Shown here in pieces: positions 6,954 to 14,317 of a stretch of 16,580 nucleotides of DNA (positions are counted from its first letter, which is position 1; each line of letters starts with the position of its first letter). This DNA is from an uncultured Lachnoanaerobaculum sp. (GTDB lineage Bacteria > Bacillota > Clostridia > Lachnospirales > Lachnospiraceae). Made by a program: the position numbers and the translations under genes. Under the pieces are notes generated by a model, which saw only the letters and a list, made by a program, of their open reading frames with translations, was not told the DNA's origin and searched no databases. Location of the stretch: positions 1-16,580 of the forward strand of contig CAKAQP010000028.1 in assembly GCA_916720285.1 (NCBI GenBank), written 5' to 3'.

Positions 6954-7979
6954 ATGGCCTTTTTTATTATTTCAATAGCGCTCGGTATTCTTATATTGAT
7001 GCTTCTTATGTTTACAGTTTATATGTATATAAAACTTGTAATAGCTGTAAGAACAAATACTGAAGTACCAAATTGGATGTACAAGATCGGGCAGGGATTT
7101 AAAAGTAAAATCAATATCAATTACGAAGATTTTACAGAGCCTGCAGCATTATGGGATACCAATTTTTTTATCCTTTGCTTTATTTTGGCCAATATTTTTT
7201 TCTATTTTGTAATGTATTATCAAACACAAAATTCCAATAGAGCTTTTTATATATGTGTAGGCTTGCAGGTTGTGGTTGTTTTGATAGCAATGTTATTCTA
7301 CTTCATTGTAAAACTGATTTTATTTTTTATATCACTTATGTTAGGAAGACAAAGGTCACTCTACTCACCGACAAACGCTGTAATGGCCGGAATATTTGTT
7401 ACCGCACTTGTATATACTCTTTGGATGCTTAGGGTAGGACTTCCTGAAAGACCTGTAAATATACAAATAGATAACAGCACTGTGGTAATAGGCGAAACAA
7501 AAGCCTCTTCTCTTTTAGCAGGCGGATTTACCTTTTACGATAAAGATGCAGACAGTGAAATTGTAAATAAACGAAACAGCCAACTTCACTATGGTGAACT
7601 TGTAGAATTGCTTCGTGACGGAAAATCTTATGGATTTATGAGTATTACTCCTACATTTAAGAATTCCGATAAACTTGAAAATTGCACCATAACATATTAT
7701 GAGATACCGGGTGATAGTGAGGCTTTATCTCAGGTCAAATTTAATGATAAAGCCCTGTCAGAATTGAGTATTCAAGATTTTGAAAACAGAGATTTGGCTG
7801 ATATCTTTTCACTAAAGCCTTATAATTATCATCAATATAAACGCAGTCCCTTATATACTTTACAGATGCAAACTGTAGGATACTCACTGTGGAAAAGGTA
7901 CAGTATTGAGGCTGATTTTTTTGAAAATGATTCAGTACACCACTATGGTGTCAGGGCACAACATACAATTTGGGAATAA
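6954..7979 (+). CDS. Membrane protein of unknown function, first of a tandem paralogous pair
   Basis: I do not recognise the family. The 341-aa product has an N-terminal hydrophobic segment (about 3-31), further spans at about 70-88, a long hydrophobic stretch at 98-130 and a span at about 142-160, then a soluble C-terminal domain of about 180 residues. That domain is probably beta-rich and starts with IQIDNSTVVIGETKASSLL; it also has SEIVNKRN, LRDGKSYGF and the ending VRAQHTIWE. The short loop VPNWMYKIGQGF at 38-49 is shared with the next gene. ATG 6954 is preceded by AAGGGGAG at 5-6 nt and gives exactly the same length as the paralogue; a TTG six codons earlier is unlikely. The next gene starts 12 nt after its stop, so they form one operon. 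By my hand count the two proteins are about 51% identical without gaps. Confidence 0.88.
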   Translation: MAFFIISIALGILILMLLMFTVYMYIKLVIAVRTNTEVPNWMYKIGQGFKSKININYEDFTEPAALWDTNFFILCFILANIFFYFVMYYQTQNSNRAFYICVGLQVVVVLIAMLFYFIVKLILFFISLMLGRQRSLYSPTNAVMAGIFVTALVYTLWMLRVGLPERPVNIQIDNSTVVIGETKASSLLAGGFTFYDKDADSEIVNKRNSQLHYGELVELLRDGKSYGFMSITPTFKNSDKLENCTITYYEIPGDSEALSQVKFNDKALSELSIQDFENRDLADIFSLKPYNYHQYKRSPLYTLQMQTVGYSLWKRYSIEADFFENDSVHHYGVRAQHTIWE

Positions 7980-7991
7980 TGGAGGAATAAA

Positions 7992-9017
7992 ATGGGATTT
8001 ACTATATTTGCATTGTTTTTTGGACTTTTGGTCTTACTATGCTTTCTATTAACTATTTATATGTTTTTAAGACTGGTAATTGCAGTATCTGCCGGTAAGG
8101 AAGTTCCAAAGTGGATGTACAATATCGGACAGGGATTTCAAGGTAGAATACATATAGACTATGATGATATTACCGAATCTGCTGCACTAAAAGAGGTATT
8201 ATCATTTATTTTAGTATATACTTTAGCTAATATTGCCTGCATAGGTATTATATACTACAACACAAATAATTTTATGTTGTCACTTTATAACTGCTTAAAA
8301 TATCAGCTAGGAATTGCAGTGCTGAGTTTGATATTTTATCACCTTATGCAACTTATATCAGTACTTGTAAGTAATCATAAAAATAAAATTTTTCGACTCT
8401 ATTCAGCTTCCAACGCTGTTATAGCCGGACTATTTATTTCACTTTTTACTCTTACCCTTTTTATATCTATGGTTGGTTTTCCCGAAAAACCTGTTGTAGT
8501 ACAAATAGATAAAAGTAATATAATTGTCGGTGAAACAAAGGCATCCACACTTTTGTCTGACGGCTTTTACTTCCCTGAAAAAACTGCAGACAGTGAAATA
8601 GTAAATAAGCGTAATGACCATTTTTATTATGGTGAGCTTTTGGAAATATTTCGTGATAATAAATCCTATGGTTTTGTAAGTGTTACACCTACATTAAAAG
8701 ATAGCGATGCACTAAAAAACTGTACAATAACTTATTATAGGATTCCTGCAGACAGTGAGGTTTTATCGGAAGTCAGATTTAATAATACAGATCTTTCAAA
8801 GCTGAGTATAGACGACTTTAGAGAAAGGGATTTGACTGATATTTTTTCACTACATCCGATTAAATACGAAGAAGTAAAAAATGATATTTCATTTACACTT
8901 GAAATTCAGCCATCCGACTATGTTATATGGAAAAGATACAGTGTAGAGGCTGATTTCAATTCTCTTTATAAACCTGATAAATATAGTGTAAGAGCACAGC
9001 ATACAATATGGGAATAG
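7992..9017 (+). CDS. Membrane protein of unknown function, second of a tandem paralogous pair
   Basis: A 341-aa paralogue of the preceding gene, aligning end to end without gaps. The predicted topology is the same: hydrophobic segments at about 3-31, 70-88, 103-126 and 141-161, then a soluble C-terminal domain. Conservation is uneven. The loop WMY.IGQGF, the strand region ID.S...VGETKAS.LL, SEIVNKRN, RD.KSYGF, NCTITYY, RD..DIFSL and VRAQHTIWE are nearly identical, while the membrane spans have diverged. This suggests the soluble domain carries the shared function and the membrane part mainly anchors or pairs. The ribosome binding site GGAGG lies 6 nt before ATG. The operon ends at a strong terminator directly after this gene. 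The function is unknown. Confidence 0.9.
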   Translation: MGFTIFALFFGLLVLLCFLLTIYMFLRLVIAVSAGKEVPKWMYNIGQGFQGRIHIDYDDITESAALKEVLSFILVYTLANIACIGIIYYNTNNFMLSLYNCLKYQLGIAVLSLIFYHLMQLISVLVSNHKNKIFRLYSASNAVIAGLFISLFTLTLFISMVGFPEKPVVVQIDKSNIIVGETKASTLLSDGFYFPEKTADSEIVNKRNDHFYYGELLEIFRDNKSYGFVSVTPTLKDSDALKNCTITYYRIPADSEVLSEVRFNNTDLSKLSIDDFRERDLTDIFSLHPIKYEEVKNDISFTLEIQPSDYVIWKRYSVEADFNSLYKPDKYSVRAQHTIWE

Positions 9018-9025
9018 ATCTTTAA

Positions 9026-9068
9026 AAAAATACTGTAGTAGAAGCCGCCCTTCCGCTACAGTATTTTT
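9026..9068. terminator. Strong bidirectional rho-independent terminator
   Basis: A 13-bp perfect stem AAAAATACTGTAG/CTACAGTATTTTT with a possible inner GAAG/CTTC stem; A-rich on the left and T-rich on the right, so it works in both directions. It ends the membrane-protein operon on the plus strand and the DUF6440-like gene on the minus strand, two convergent units. Confidence 0.9.
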
Positions 9069-9070
9069 AT

Positions 9071-9250
9071 TTATAATCCTTCTTTATCATTATATGTGAT
9101 TACAGGCTTTCCGTCTTTATCCAGTAAAGCTGTCAGACCTCCTGCATATCCGTTTGCCTTAAACAAATAGTTTACACCTGTCTCCGTATCAACCCAAACT
9201 TCAAGTATTTCTAATACTCCCTGCCTGTAGACTTTCTTGAAACGATCCAT
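9071..9250 (-). CDS. DUF6440-like small protein
   Basis: A 59-aa open frame starting MDRFKKVYRQGVLE and running through VWVDTETGVNYLF at 18-30, GYAGGLTALLDKDGKPVIT at about 34-52 and a short tail. The pattern V.RQG...I.EVWVD.ETGVNYLF....GYAGGLT.LLD.DGKPV is the hallmark of the DUF6440 family, whose function is unknown and which is common in Firmicutes. GGAGG lies 7 nt before the ATG. It has its own extended -10 promoter and ends 3 nt before the bidirectional terminator. It is cytoplasmic by sequence. It lies downstream of the ECF transporter operon on the same strand; no strong terminator separates them, so some read-through is possible. Confidence 0.88.
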   Translation of the reverse strand: MDRFKKVYRQGVLEILEVWVDTETGVNYLFKANGYAGGLTALLDKDGKPVITYNDKEGL

Positions 9251-9275
9251 AAAGTATCCTCCAATGTTTTCTTTA

Positions 9276-9284
9276 AGTATAGCA
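9276..9284 (-). promoter_or_regulatory. Extended -10 promoter of the DUF6440-like gene
   Basis: TGCTATACT on the minus strand matches the TGnTATAAT extended -10 consensus with one change and lies 25 nt before the ATG. No convincing -35 box is visible. Confidence 0.5.
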
Positions 9285-9352
9285 TATAGTTAAACTACAA
9301 TTCTTAAAGTTTCGTTTAATAATGATTGATACCTGAATAATAATCTTTATAC

Positions 9353-10723
9353 TCAAGCCTTAAATTCCTCAAGGCAAAGTATGCCGTCTGCGGTTTCATT
9401 CAAAAATTCAATATCGTGGGAAACTATAAATATAATATTATTTTCAGTTTTCATTTCCTTTATCAATTTTGATATTCTCATCATATTCTTATAATCCATA
9501 CCGCTTGTAGGCTCATCAAAAAATATGAATCTTGAATTTTTGCACAGAACAGATGCAATAGCCACTCTTTGCTTTTGACCGCCTGAAAGACTCATCGGAT
9601 GTCTATCCCTTAAATCTATAAGACCAAGACCGGATAAAATCTGATCTATTTTATCCGGATCCTTGATGCCAAGCTTCATCTCTTCTTCTACAGAATCCGT
9701 AAAAAGCTGATGATTTACATCCTGCATAACCAAAGAGGAATTTTTCAGCCTATCTCTTTTGCTTAGGATATTGCCGTTAAATACTATCTCAATATTTCCA
9801 TTATCTTCAAGTCCTGTCATCACTCTCAAAAATGTAGACTTACCGCAACCGTTTCTTCCTGTAATACCGTAAATATTCCCAAGACCAAATGAAATGTCCT
9901 CTATCTTTAGTTTAGAACCTTCTTTAAATTTGCACTCAAGTTTTTTAACAGTCAAATCATTTCCGCCGGACTGCCTTTGGACTTTTAAAGCTGTTTTTGT
10001 TGCAGAACGAAGTCCAAGTTCCCTTAACCTTTTACTATTTAGCAGTTCGGTTTTTGTAAGTTCCTCACCAAGTTTTCCTCTTTTTATCGTAATAATTCTA
10101 TCTGCCACATCCATCAAATAATAGATTCTATGCTCTGCAATGATAAGTGTTATTCCCTTATTCTTTAGTATTTGAAGCATTTCTTTTAATATATCGATAT
10201 ATTTATCATCCAGATTTGATGAAGGTTCATCAAGTACTATTATCTTACAACCTGAAATATAGCAGGCCGCCACACAAAGTATCTGTTTTTCACCACCTGA
10301 AAGATTAAATATGCTACGTCCGAGCAAGTGCTTTATTGGAAAGAGCTTTAGCATATCTTCCATACGACTTTCCATTTCTTTTCTATCAAGACCTCTGTTT
10401 TCAAGATAAAATAACAGTTCAAGTGTTGTATCCACATTGAAAAAATGTGTCTTTGGGTTTTGGAAAACGCTGGATATCATTAGAGATATTTCATAAAGCT
10501 CCATTCCCCTTAAGTCTTTATTGTCAACCTTTATGTTGCCACTAAATTTGGCATTTTCATATTCAAGGGCAAGTCCGTTTATTGAATTTATAATAGAGGA
10601 TTTTCCACTTCCGCTCTCTCCTGTAAGAAGTACACATTCACCGTCCGCTACGATCAAGTTGATATCATCAAGTACTTTTTTATCCTGTTCGTAAAACAGT
10701 GACAGATTCTCTAACGTAAGCAT
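9353..10723 (-). CDS. ECF transporter energising ATPase with two nucleotide-binding domains (EcfA-EcfA' fusion)
   Basis: Cytoplasmic ATPase that powers the ECF transporter made with EcfT and the S components. The 456 aa hold two complete ABC domains. NBD1: Walker A GESGSGKS at 35-42, Q-loop Gln88, signature LSGGE at 141-145, Walker B VLDEP at 163-167, switch His198. NBD2: Walker A GRNGCGKS at 289-296, Gln334, LSGGQ at 379-383, FFDEP at 401-405, His436. In many ECF systems the two ATPases are separate genes; a fused form is common in the Trep_Strep/MptD type. The ATG overlaps the end of ecfT by 13 nt and has GGGAGG 6 nt upstream, so the genes are coupled. It is the last gene of the transporter operon. 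Confidence 0.92.
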   Translation of the reverse strand: MLTLENLSLFYEQDKKVLDDINLIVADGECVLLTGESGSGKSSIINSINGLALEYENAKFSGNIKVDNKDLRGMELYEISLMISSVFQNPKTHFFNVDTTLELLFYLENRGLDRKEMESRMEDMLKLFPIKHLLGRSIFNLSGGEKQILCVAACYISGCKIIVLDEPSSNLDDKYIDILKEMLQILKNKGITLIIAEHRIYYLMDVADRIITIKRGKLGEELTKTELLNSKRLRELGLRSATKTALKVQRQSGGNDLTVKKLECKFKEGSKLKIEDISFGLGNIYGITGRNGCGKSTFLRVMTGLEDNGNIEIVFNGNILSKRDRLKNSSLVMQDVNHQLFTDSVEEEMKLGIKDPDKIDQILSGLGLIDLRDRHPMSLSGGQKQRVAIASVLCKNSRFIFFDEPTSGMDYKNMMRISKLIKEMKTENNIIFIVSHDIEFLNETADGILCLEEFKA

Positions 10724-11403
10724 ATAAGACCTCCCACCACTATAATTGTCATTGTGAAAGCATAAATAAAATCAATCAAATGAATTTTTACTCTTATGTA
10801 CCTTGTCTTCTTTACAGGATTTGCAATGCATTTCGTTTCTGCGGCCTTTGCAATATCATCTGCAATATTTGATGAAATAATAAGCAGGGGTACAGCAATA
10901 TATTCAAGATATTTAACAGGATTTTTTGTTTCTATTCCCCTTATTCTCATTGCCATCATGATGTTATTTTTCTCCTCGGAAAATGAAGGGAAAAACCTGA
11001 ACATTACGGCTATAGGTACAGAAACTTCCTTCGATATTTTTAAAGCATCCATTGATGAGATAATACTTCCGACGTCAGATGTTTTTATCATAAATTCACC
11101 TGCTGCAAAAGGAAGATAAAACATACGAAATATAGCAGGTAATGAAAGGATCATCATTATAAATATGGGAAGCTTCGCCAAAGCACTAAAACTCGGTACA
11201 AAGAACAATACGCCAAATACCAGTATATTTTTTATTGCCTCTCTTCTAAACCCATTCATAAAGTACATAATAGATATCGTTAATACAACAGCTACTTCCA
11301 AACAGTGATTTATAGAATGTAATACAGTAAACCCAAGTAACACTACCACAAAAAACTTGGTTATAGGATTTGGATTTAATCTTTTGTCATTGATGTAATA
11401 CAT
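10711..11403 (-). CDS. ECF transporter transmembrane coupling protein (EcfT/CbiQ family)
   Basis: The T component links ATP hydrolysis to the substrate-binding S component in the membrane. From ATG 11403 it is 230 aa with several hydrophobic spans (about 14-48, 58-70, 78-97, a shorter one near 168-178, and 209-228). A coupling helix motif AMRIRG is seen at 151-156, matching the A-x-R-x-RG type of EcfT. The second such motif, usually AxExRG, reads AAETKC at 187-192 and is degenerate. ATG 11403 overlaps the TGA stop of the preceding S-component gene (TGATG), so translation is coupled; a TTG one codon earlier is less likely. The family call is firm from motif, size and neighbours. Confidence 0.9.
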   Translation of the reverse strand: MYYINDKRLNPNPITKFFVVVLLGFTVLHSINHCLEVAVVLTISIMYFMNGFRREAIKNILVFGVLFFVPSFSALAKLPIFIMMILSLPAIFRMFYLPFAAGEFMIKTSDVGSIISSMDALKISKEVSVPIAVMFRFFPSFSEEKNNIMMAMRIRGIETKNPVKYLEYIAVPLLIISSNIADDIAKAAETKCIANPVKKTRYIRVKIHLIDFIYAFTMTIIVVGGLICLR

Positions 11404-11997
11404 CAAATTATACCTGCCTTTATAAAATGTTTTTTTAGTAATATTCTTCCTATATTCGCTCCTATAAGTCCGCCTAATATAGCACCCAGATAGACCAATG
11501 CCATATTTGGATATGTTACAAGCTTTATCAAAGCATTCACATACTCCTCACCCATAACCATTGCTATTTCAATATATTTTTCTCTTGCCCATAACATTTG
11601 CATAAGTGAACCGCAGATCCAGGTATTAAATATTGCAAATGAAAGCATATTATATTTAAATGAATTGTAATTACCTACTCTTCTTATTAACTCAGCTATA
11701 AGCATCACCACGAATGAATGTATAATAAGTAAATAGGTATTTCCCTCTACCATCATAAAAATAGATGTAAGCATTCCAAGTATCAGCACCGCCCAAGGTT
11801 TTTGTACCTTTGCCATAAACAACATAATAACAGTTCCGCTTACAATACCGAGTAGTGCAGGATATACCAGATATAAGACAGGTAAAAATCCTATCATTCC
11901 CAGAGCAAATATAATCACCACATATATAACTGCAAATACACCGATAGTGACAAGATCCTTTATTTTCAGCTTTTTCTCTTTCATATTTCCCTCCTAA
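11396..11997 (-). repeat. 602-bp tandem direct repeat, unit 2 (S component copy 2)
   Basis: This unit pairs with 11998-12599 at a constant offset of 602 bp, checked at the stop codons (11403 and 12005), start codons and the CTA triplets at 11994 and 12596. No insertion or deletion separates the copies. Confidence 0.88.
11403..11984 (-). CDS. ECF transporter S component, Trep_Strep/MptD type, copy 2
   Basis: Predicted integral membrane substrate-binding component of the ECF transporter. The 193-aa protein has about five to six hydrophobic segments starting near residue 12. It keeps the Trep_Strep-type features: an N-terminal LKIKDLVTIGVFAVIY, the cytoplasmic-side motif AKVQKPWA, the invariant-looking YNSFKYNMLSFAIFNTWICG and LWAREKY, and a C-terminal GGLIGANIGRILLKKHF. 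It differs from copy 1 at 35 of 193 positions (about 82% identity, hand count), mostly conservative changes inside spans, with clusters at about 23-38, 81-90 and 141-160. AGGAGG lies 5 nt before the ATG. It follows copy 1 by 20 nt and is coupled to ecfT by TGATG. The substrate is unknown; metal-chelate or siderophore is suggested by the operon. Confidence 0.9.
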   Translation of the reverse strand: MKEKKLKIKDLVTIGVFAVIYVVIIFALGMIGFLPVLYLVYPALLGIVSGTVIMLFMAKVQKPWAVLILGMLTSIFMMVEGNTYLLIIHSFVVMLIAELIRRVGNYNSFKYNMLSFAIFNTWICGSLMQMLWAREKYIEIAMVMGEEYVNALIKLVTYPNMALVYLGAILGGLIGANIGRILLKKHFIKAGII

Positions 11998-12599
11998 TAA
12001 TACATCAAACTATACCTGCCTTTATAAAATGCTTTTTCAGTAATATTCTTCCTATATTTGCTCCTATAAGTCCTCCGATTATAGCACCAAGATAAACCAA
12101 AGCCATATGCTGATAGGTAATAAGTTTTATCAAAATATCTACATACTCCTTGCCCATCATCATAGATAATTCAATGTATTTCTCCCTTGCCCATAACATT
12201 TGCATAAGTGAACCGCAAATCCAAGTATTAAATATTGCGAATGAAAGCATATTGTATTTAAATGAATTGTAATTACCTGCTCTTCTTATCAACTCGGCTA
12301 TAAGTATCACTACAAATGCATGCAGAACTAGAATGTAATTATGTCCTTCTACCATCATAAAAATAGGTGTAAGCATTCCAAATATCAACAATGCCCAAGG
12401 TTTTTGTACTTTAGCCATAAATAACATAACAACAGTTCCGCTAACAATTCCCAGTATCGTAGGATATACCATGAATAAAATCGGAATAACTCCAATCATT
12501 CCCACACTGAACATAATCACCAAATATATAACTGCAAATACACCGATAGTCACCAGATCCTTTATTTTCAGCTTTTGCTCTTTCATATCTTCCCCCTAA
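11998..12599 (-). repeat. 602-bp tandem direct repeat, unit 1 (S component copy 1)
   Basis: Second unit of the tandem repeat. The junction at 11998-12001 (TAAT on the plus strand, ATTA on the minus) matches both the ecfT start region (11396-11399) and the end of the ABC gene (12600-12603), a 4-bp microhomology at the duplication breakpoint. Confidence 0.85.
12005..12586 (-). CDS. ECF transporter S component, Trep_Strep/MptD type, copy 1
   Basis: A 193-aa paralogue and direct upstream neighbour of copy 2, with the same topology and intact family motifs. The ribosome binding site is AGGGGG, weaker than the AGGAGG of copy 2, so the two may be made at different levels. It starts 9 nt after the second ABC gene's stop. 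After its TGA stop the sequence reads ATG TAT TAT TAG: the first codons of ecfT left behind by the duplication and cut off by the copied stop region of the ABC gene. Both copies are full length with no frameshift or loss of a conserved residue, so both are probably functional. The two proteins might bind different substrates or compete for the same EcfT-EcfA module. Confidence 0.9.
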   Translation of the reverse strand: MKEQKLKIKDLVTIGVFAVIYLVIMFSVGMIGVIPILFMVYPTILGIVSGTVVMLFMAKVQKPWALLIFGMLTPIFMMVEGHNYILVLHAFVVILIAELIRRAGNYNSFKYNMLSFAIFNTWICGSLMQMLWAREKYIELSMMMGKEYVDILIKLITYQHMALVYLGAIIGGLIGANIGRILLKKHFIKAGIV

Positions 12600-14317
12600 T
12601 AATTAAATGCTTCCGCTAATTTTGTCTTTTCAATCAAGTTTTTATATACCTTTGAATCTTTTATAAGCTCATCATGATTTCCTGATGTCTCAACAACTCC
12701 CTCATCTATTACCACAATCTTATTCACATTTTCTATTGATTTTAATCTGTGAGAGATAATAATAACCGTTTTGTCCTTGATAAGCTTATTTAAACTGTCC
12801 TGTATCTTCTTTTCATTGTCAACATCAAGGCTTGCCGATATCTCATCCAATATCAAAACAGGTGCATCCTTTAGAAATGCTCTTGCTATAGAAATTCTTT
12901 GTCTTTCTCCCCCTGATAATTCCGCACCGTTTTCGCCAATTAGAGTATTAAATCCATCCGGTAATTTTTCAATAAAATCCATACAGTTTGCAAGCACTGC
13001 CGCTTCCTTTACTTCCTCATCGGTTGCACTCTCTCTGCCCAGACGAATATTTTCCATAATGCTTGTATTAAACAAGGTCACATCCTGAAATACTATTGAG
13101 ACATTCTTAAACAATGATTCTGTAGATATATTTTTGATATCCTTTCCGTCTATTAAGATACTTCCGGTATCATAGTCATACAGCCTTGATATAAGTCTTA
13201 GTACTGAAGTTTTACCTGAACCCGATATACCTACCAAAGCTGTAACCTCACCCTGCTTTGCCGTAAAACTCACATCTTTTAATACCTTTGCATCTTTATT
13301 ATAAGCAAATGAAACGTTTTTAAATTCTATATCGTAGCTTGAAAGGTCTGTATCTTTACCCTCTTGAAGCGTTGCATTTTTTATCTCCTTTATTCTTACA
13401 ATTGCAGGTTCAATATAGGACATTTCGGTCATTCCTTCCCTTGAAACATCAAAAAGTTCTTTAACCTTTATTGCTCCTATCAGGTATCCTATCAGATATA
13501 AGAGGCTGATCTCATTATGAATAAGTAACTGTATTCCGACAGCCAATACTACCGCAAGGCTTATATATGAGAGAGATGAAGAAATTCCTACCGCCAGCAT
13601 TGGAACTATCTCTACTTTAAGATGAATCCTCTCGCTCTCCTCCATCTTTTTATACAGGTTTTTCTTCACCTTGTCGGCTTGATTAAAGCTGCTTATCTCC
13701 TGTTGTAACTCTATTGTTTCTTGAAAAAGCTCTGAATTATCTCTTAGCACATTAAAGTATCTGCTGTACTCTGAAACTTCCTTCTGTTTTGCCAAAGGAT
13801 TGATCATAAAGCTTAAAAGAGTGGGAATAATTGCTGCAAGTCCAAGCTTCCAGTTTCCAATAAGCATAATAAGTCCCATCAGAGGAAAGAATAACCACAT
13901 AGCCACAACCTTTGGTATAGAATGGCTCATAGAATGCTCTACCCTTTCCACATCAGACATTATCGTTTGTGAAAGGTCGGAGAGATCGTGCTTTGAAAAA
14001 TAAGCCAGCGGAAGCTGTGCCAGATTCTCTGCTATTCCCTTTCTCAAATTTGCCGATTCTTTATAGGTGGAATTATAAAGGCTTACATATTCCCCTGATA
14101 ATAAAATATACATAAATATAAGAGTAAGTATTGCCATAACAATATACTGCAAGGTGCTTGATACATTTCCCAAGACCAACTGATTAATAAGTCCCATTAA
14201 AATCATCATAGGACCAAGGTTGATACAATATGTCAAAAAACAATATATCGTTGCTTTTGTGAGATTTTTTGCACCCTGTTCTGAGAGAGCATATCTTTTC
14301 TTATAGTAGTTTTTCAT
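12596..14317 (-). CDS. ABC transporter permease-ATPase half-transporter 2
   Basis: Membrane half-transporter with an N-terminal six-helix type domain (about 20-290) and a C-terminal ABC ATPase, 573 aa. ATPase motifs: Walker A GISGSGKT at 363-370, Q-loop Gln411, signature LSGGE at 467-471, Walker B LILDE at 488-492, switch His523. All are intact. It is expected to pair with half-transporter 1, whose gene overlaps its start by 17 nt. The ATG at 14317 has GGAGG 7 nt upstream; an upstream in-frame ATG at 14335 would include that site. Fold and length fit exporter-type ABC proteins, including the YbtP/YbtQ and IrtA/IrtB importers of metal-siderophore. The ECF module just downstream favours an uptake role, but export cannot be excluded. 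Confidence 0.92.
   Translation of the reverse strand: MKNYYKKRYALSEQGAKNLTKATIYCFLTYCINLGPMMILMGLINQLVLGNVSSTLQYIVMAILTLIFMYILLSGEYVSLYNSTYKESANLRKGIAENLAQLPLAYFSKHDLSDLSQTIMSDVERVEHSMSHSIPKVVAMWLFFPLMGLIMLIGNWKLGLAAIIPTLLSFMINPLAKQKEVSEYSRYFNVLRDNSELFQETIELQQEISSFNQADKVKKNLYKKMEESERIHLKVEIVPMLAVGISSSLSYISLAVVLAVGIQLLIHNEISLLYLIGYLIGAIKVKELFDVSREGMTEMSYIEPAIVRIKEIKNATLQEGKDTDLSSYDIEFKNVSFAYNKDAKVLKDVSFTAKQGEVTALVGISGSGKTSVLRLISRLYDYDTGSILIDGKDIKNISTESLFKNVSIVFQDVTLFNTSIMENIRLGRESATDEEVKEAAVLANCMDFIEKLPDGFNTLIGENGAELSGGERQRISIARAFLKDAPVLILDEISASLDVDNEKKIQDSLNKLIKDKTVIIISHRLKSIENVNKIVVIDEGVVETSGNHDELIKDSKVYKNLIEKTKLAEAFNY

Noticed and set aside
9251..9352. Possible riboswitch or terminator between EcfA and the DUF6440-like gene
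   Set aside because: Only a weak TTAAA/TTTAA dyad without a T tract; no known riboswitch core was seen. The S-component genes also have no leader long enough for one.
9894..10121. Plus-strand open frame opposite the EcfA gene, and similar ones opposite ALDH, ABC and EcfT genes
   Set aside because: They lie wholly inside well-supported genes on the other strand, have no ribosome binding site or recognisable product, and are shadows.
11985..12004. Vestigial MYY reading frame after S-component copy 1
   Set aside because: A three-codon leftover of the duplication, not a gene.
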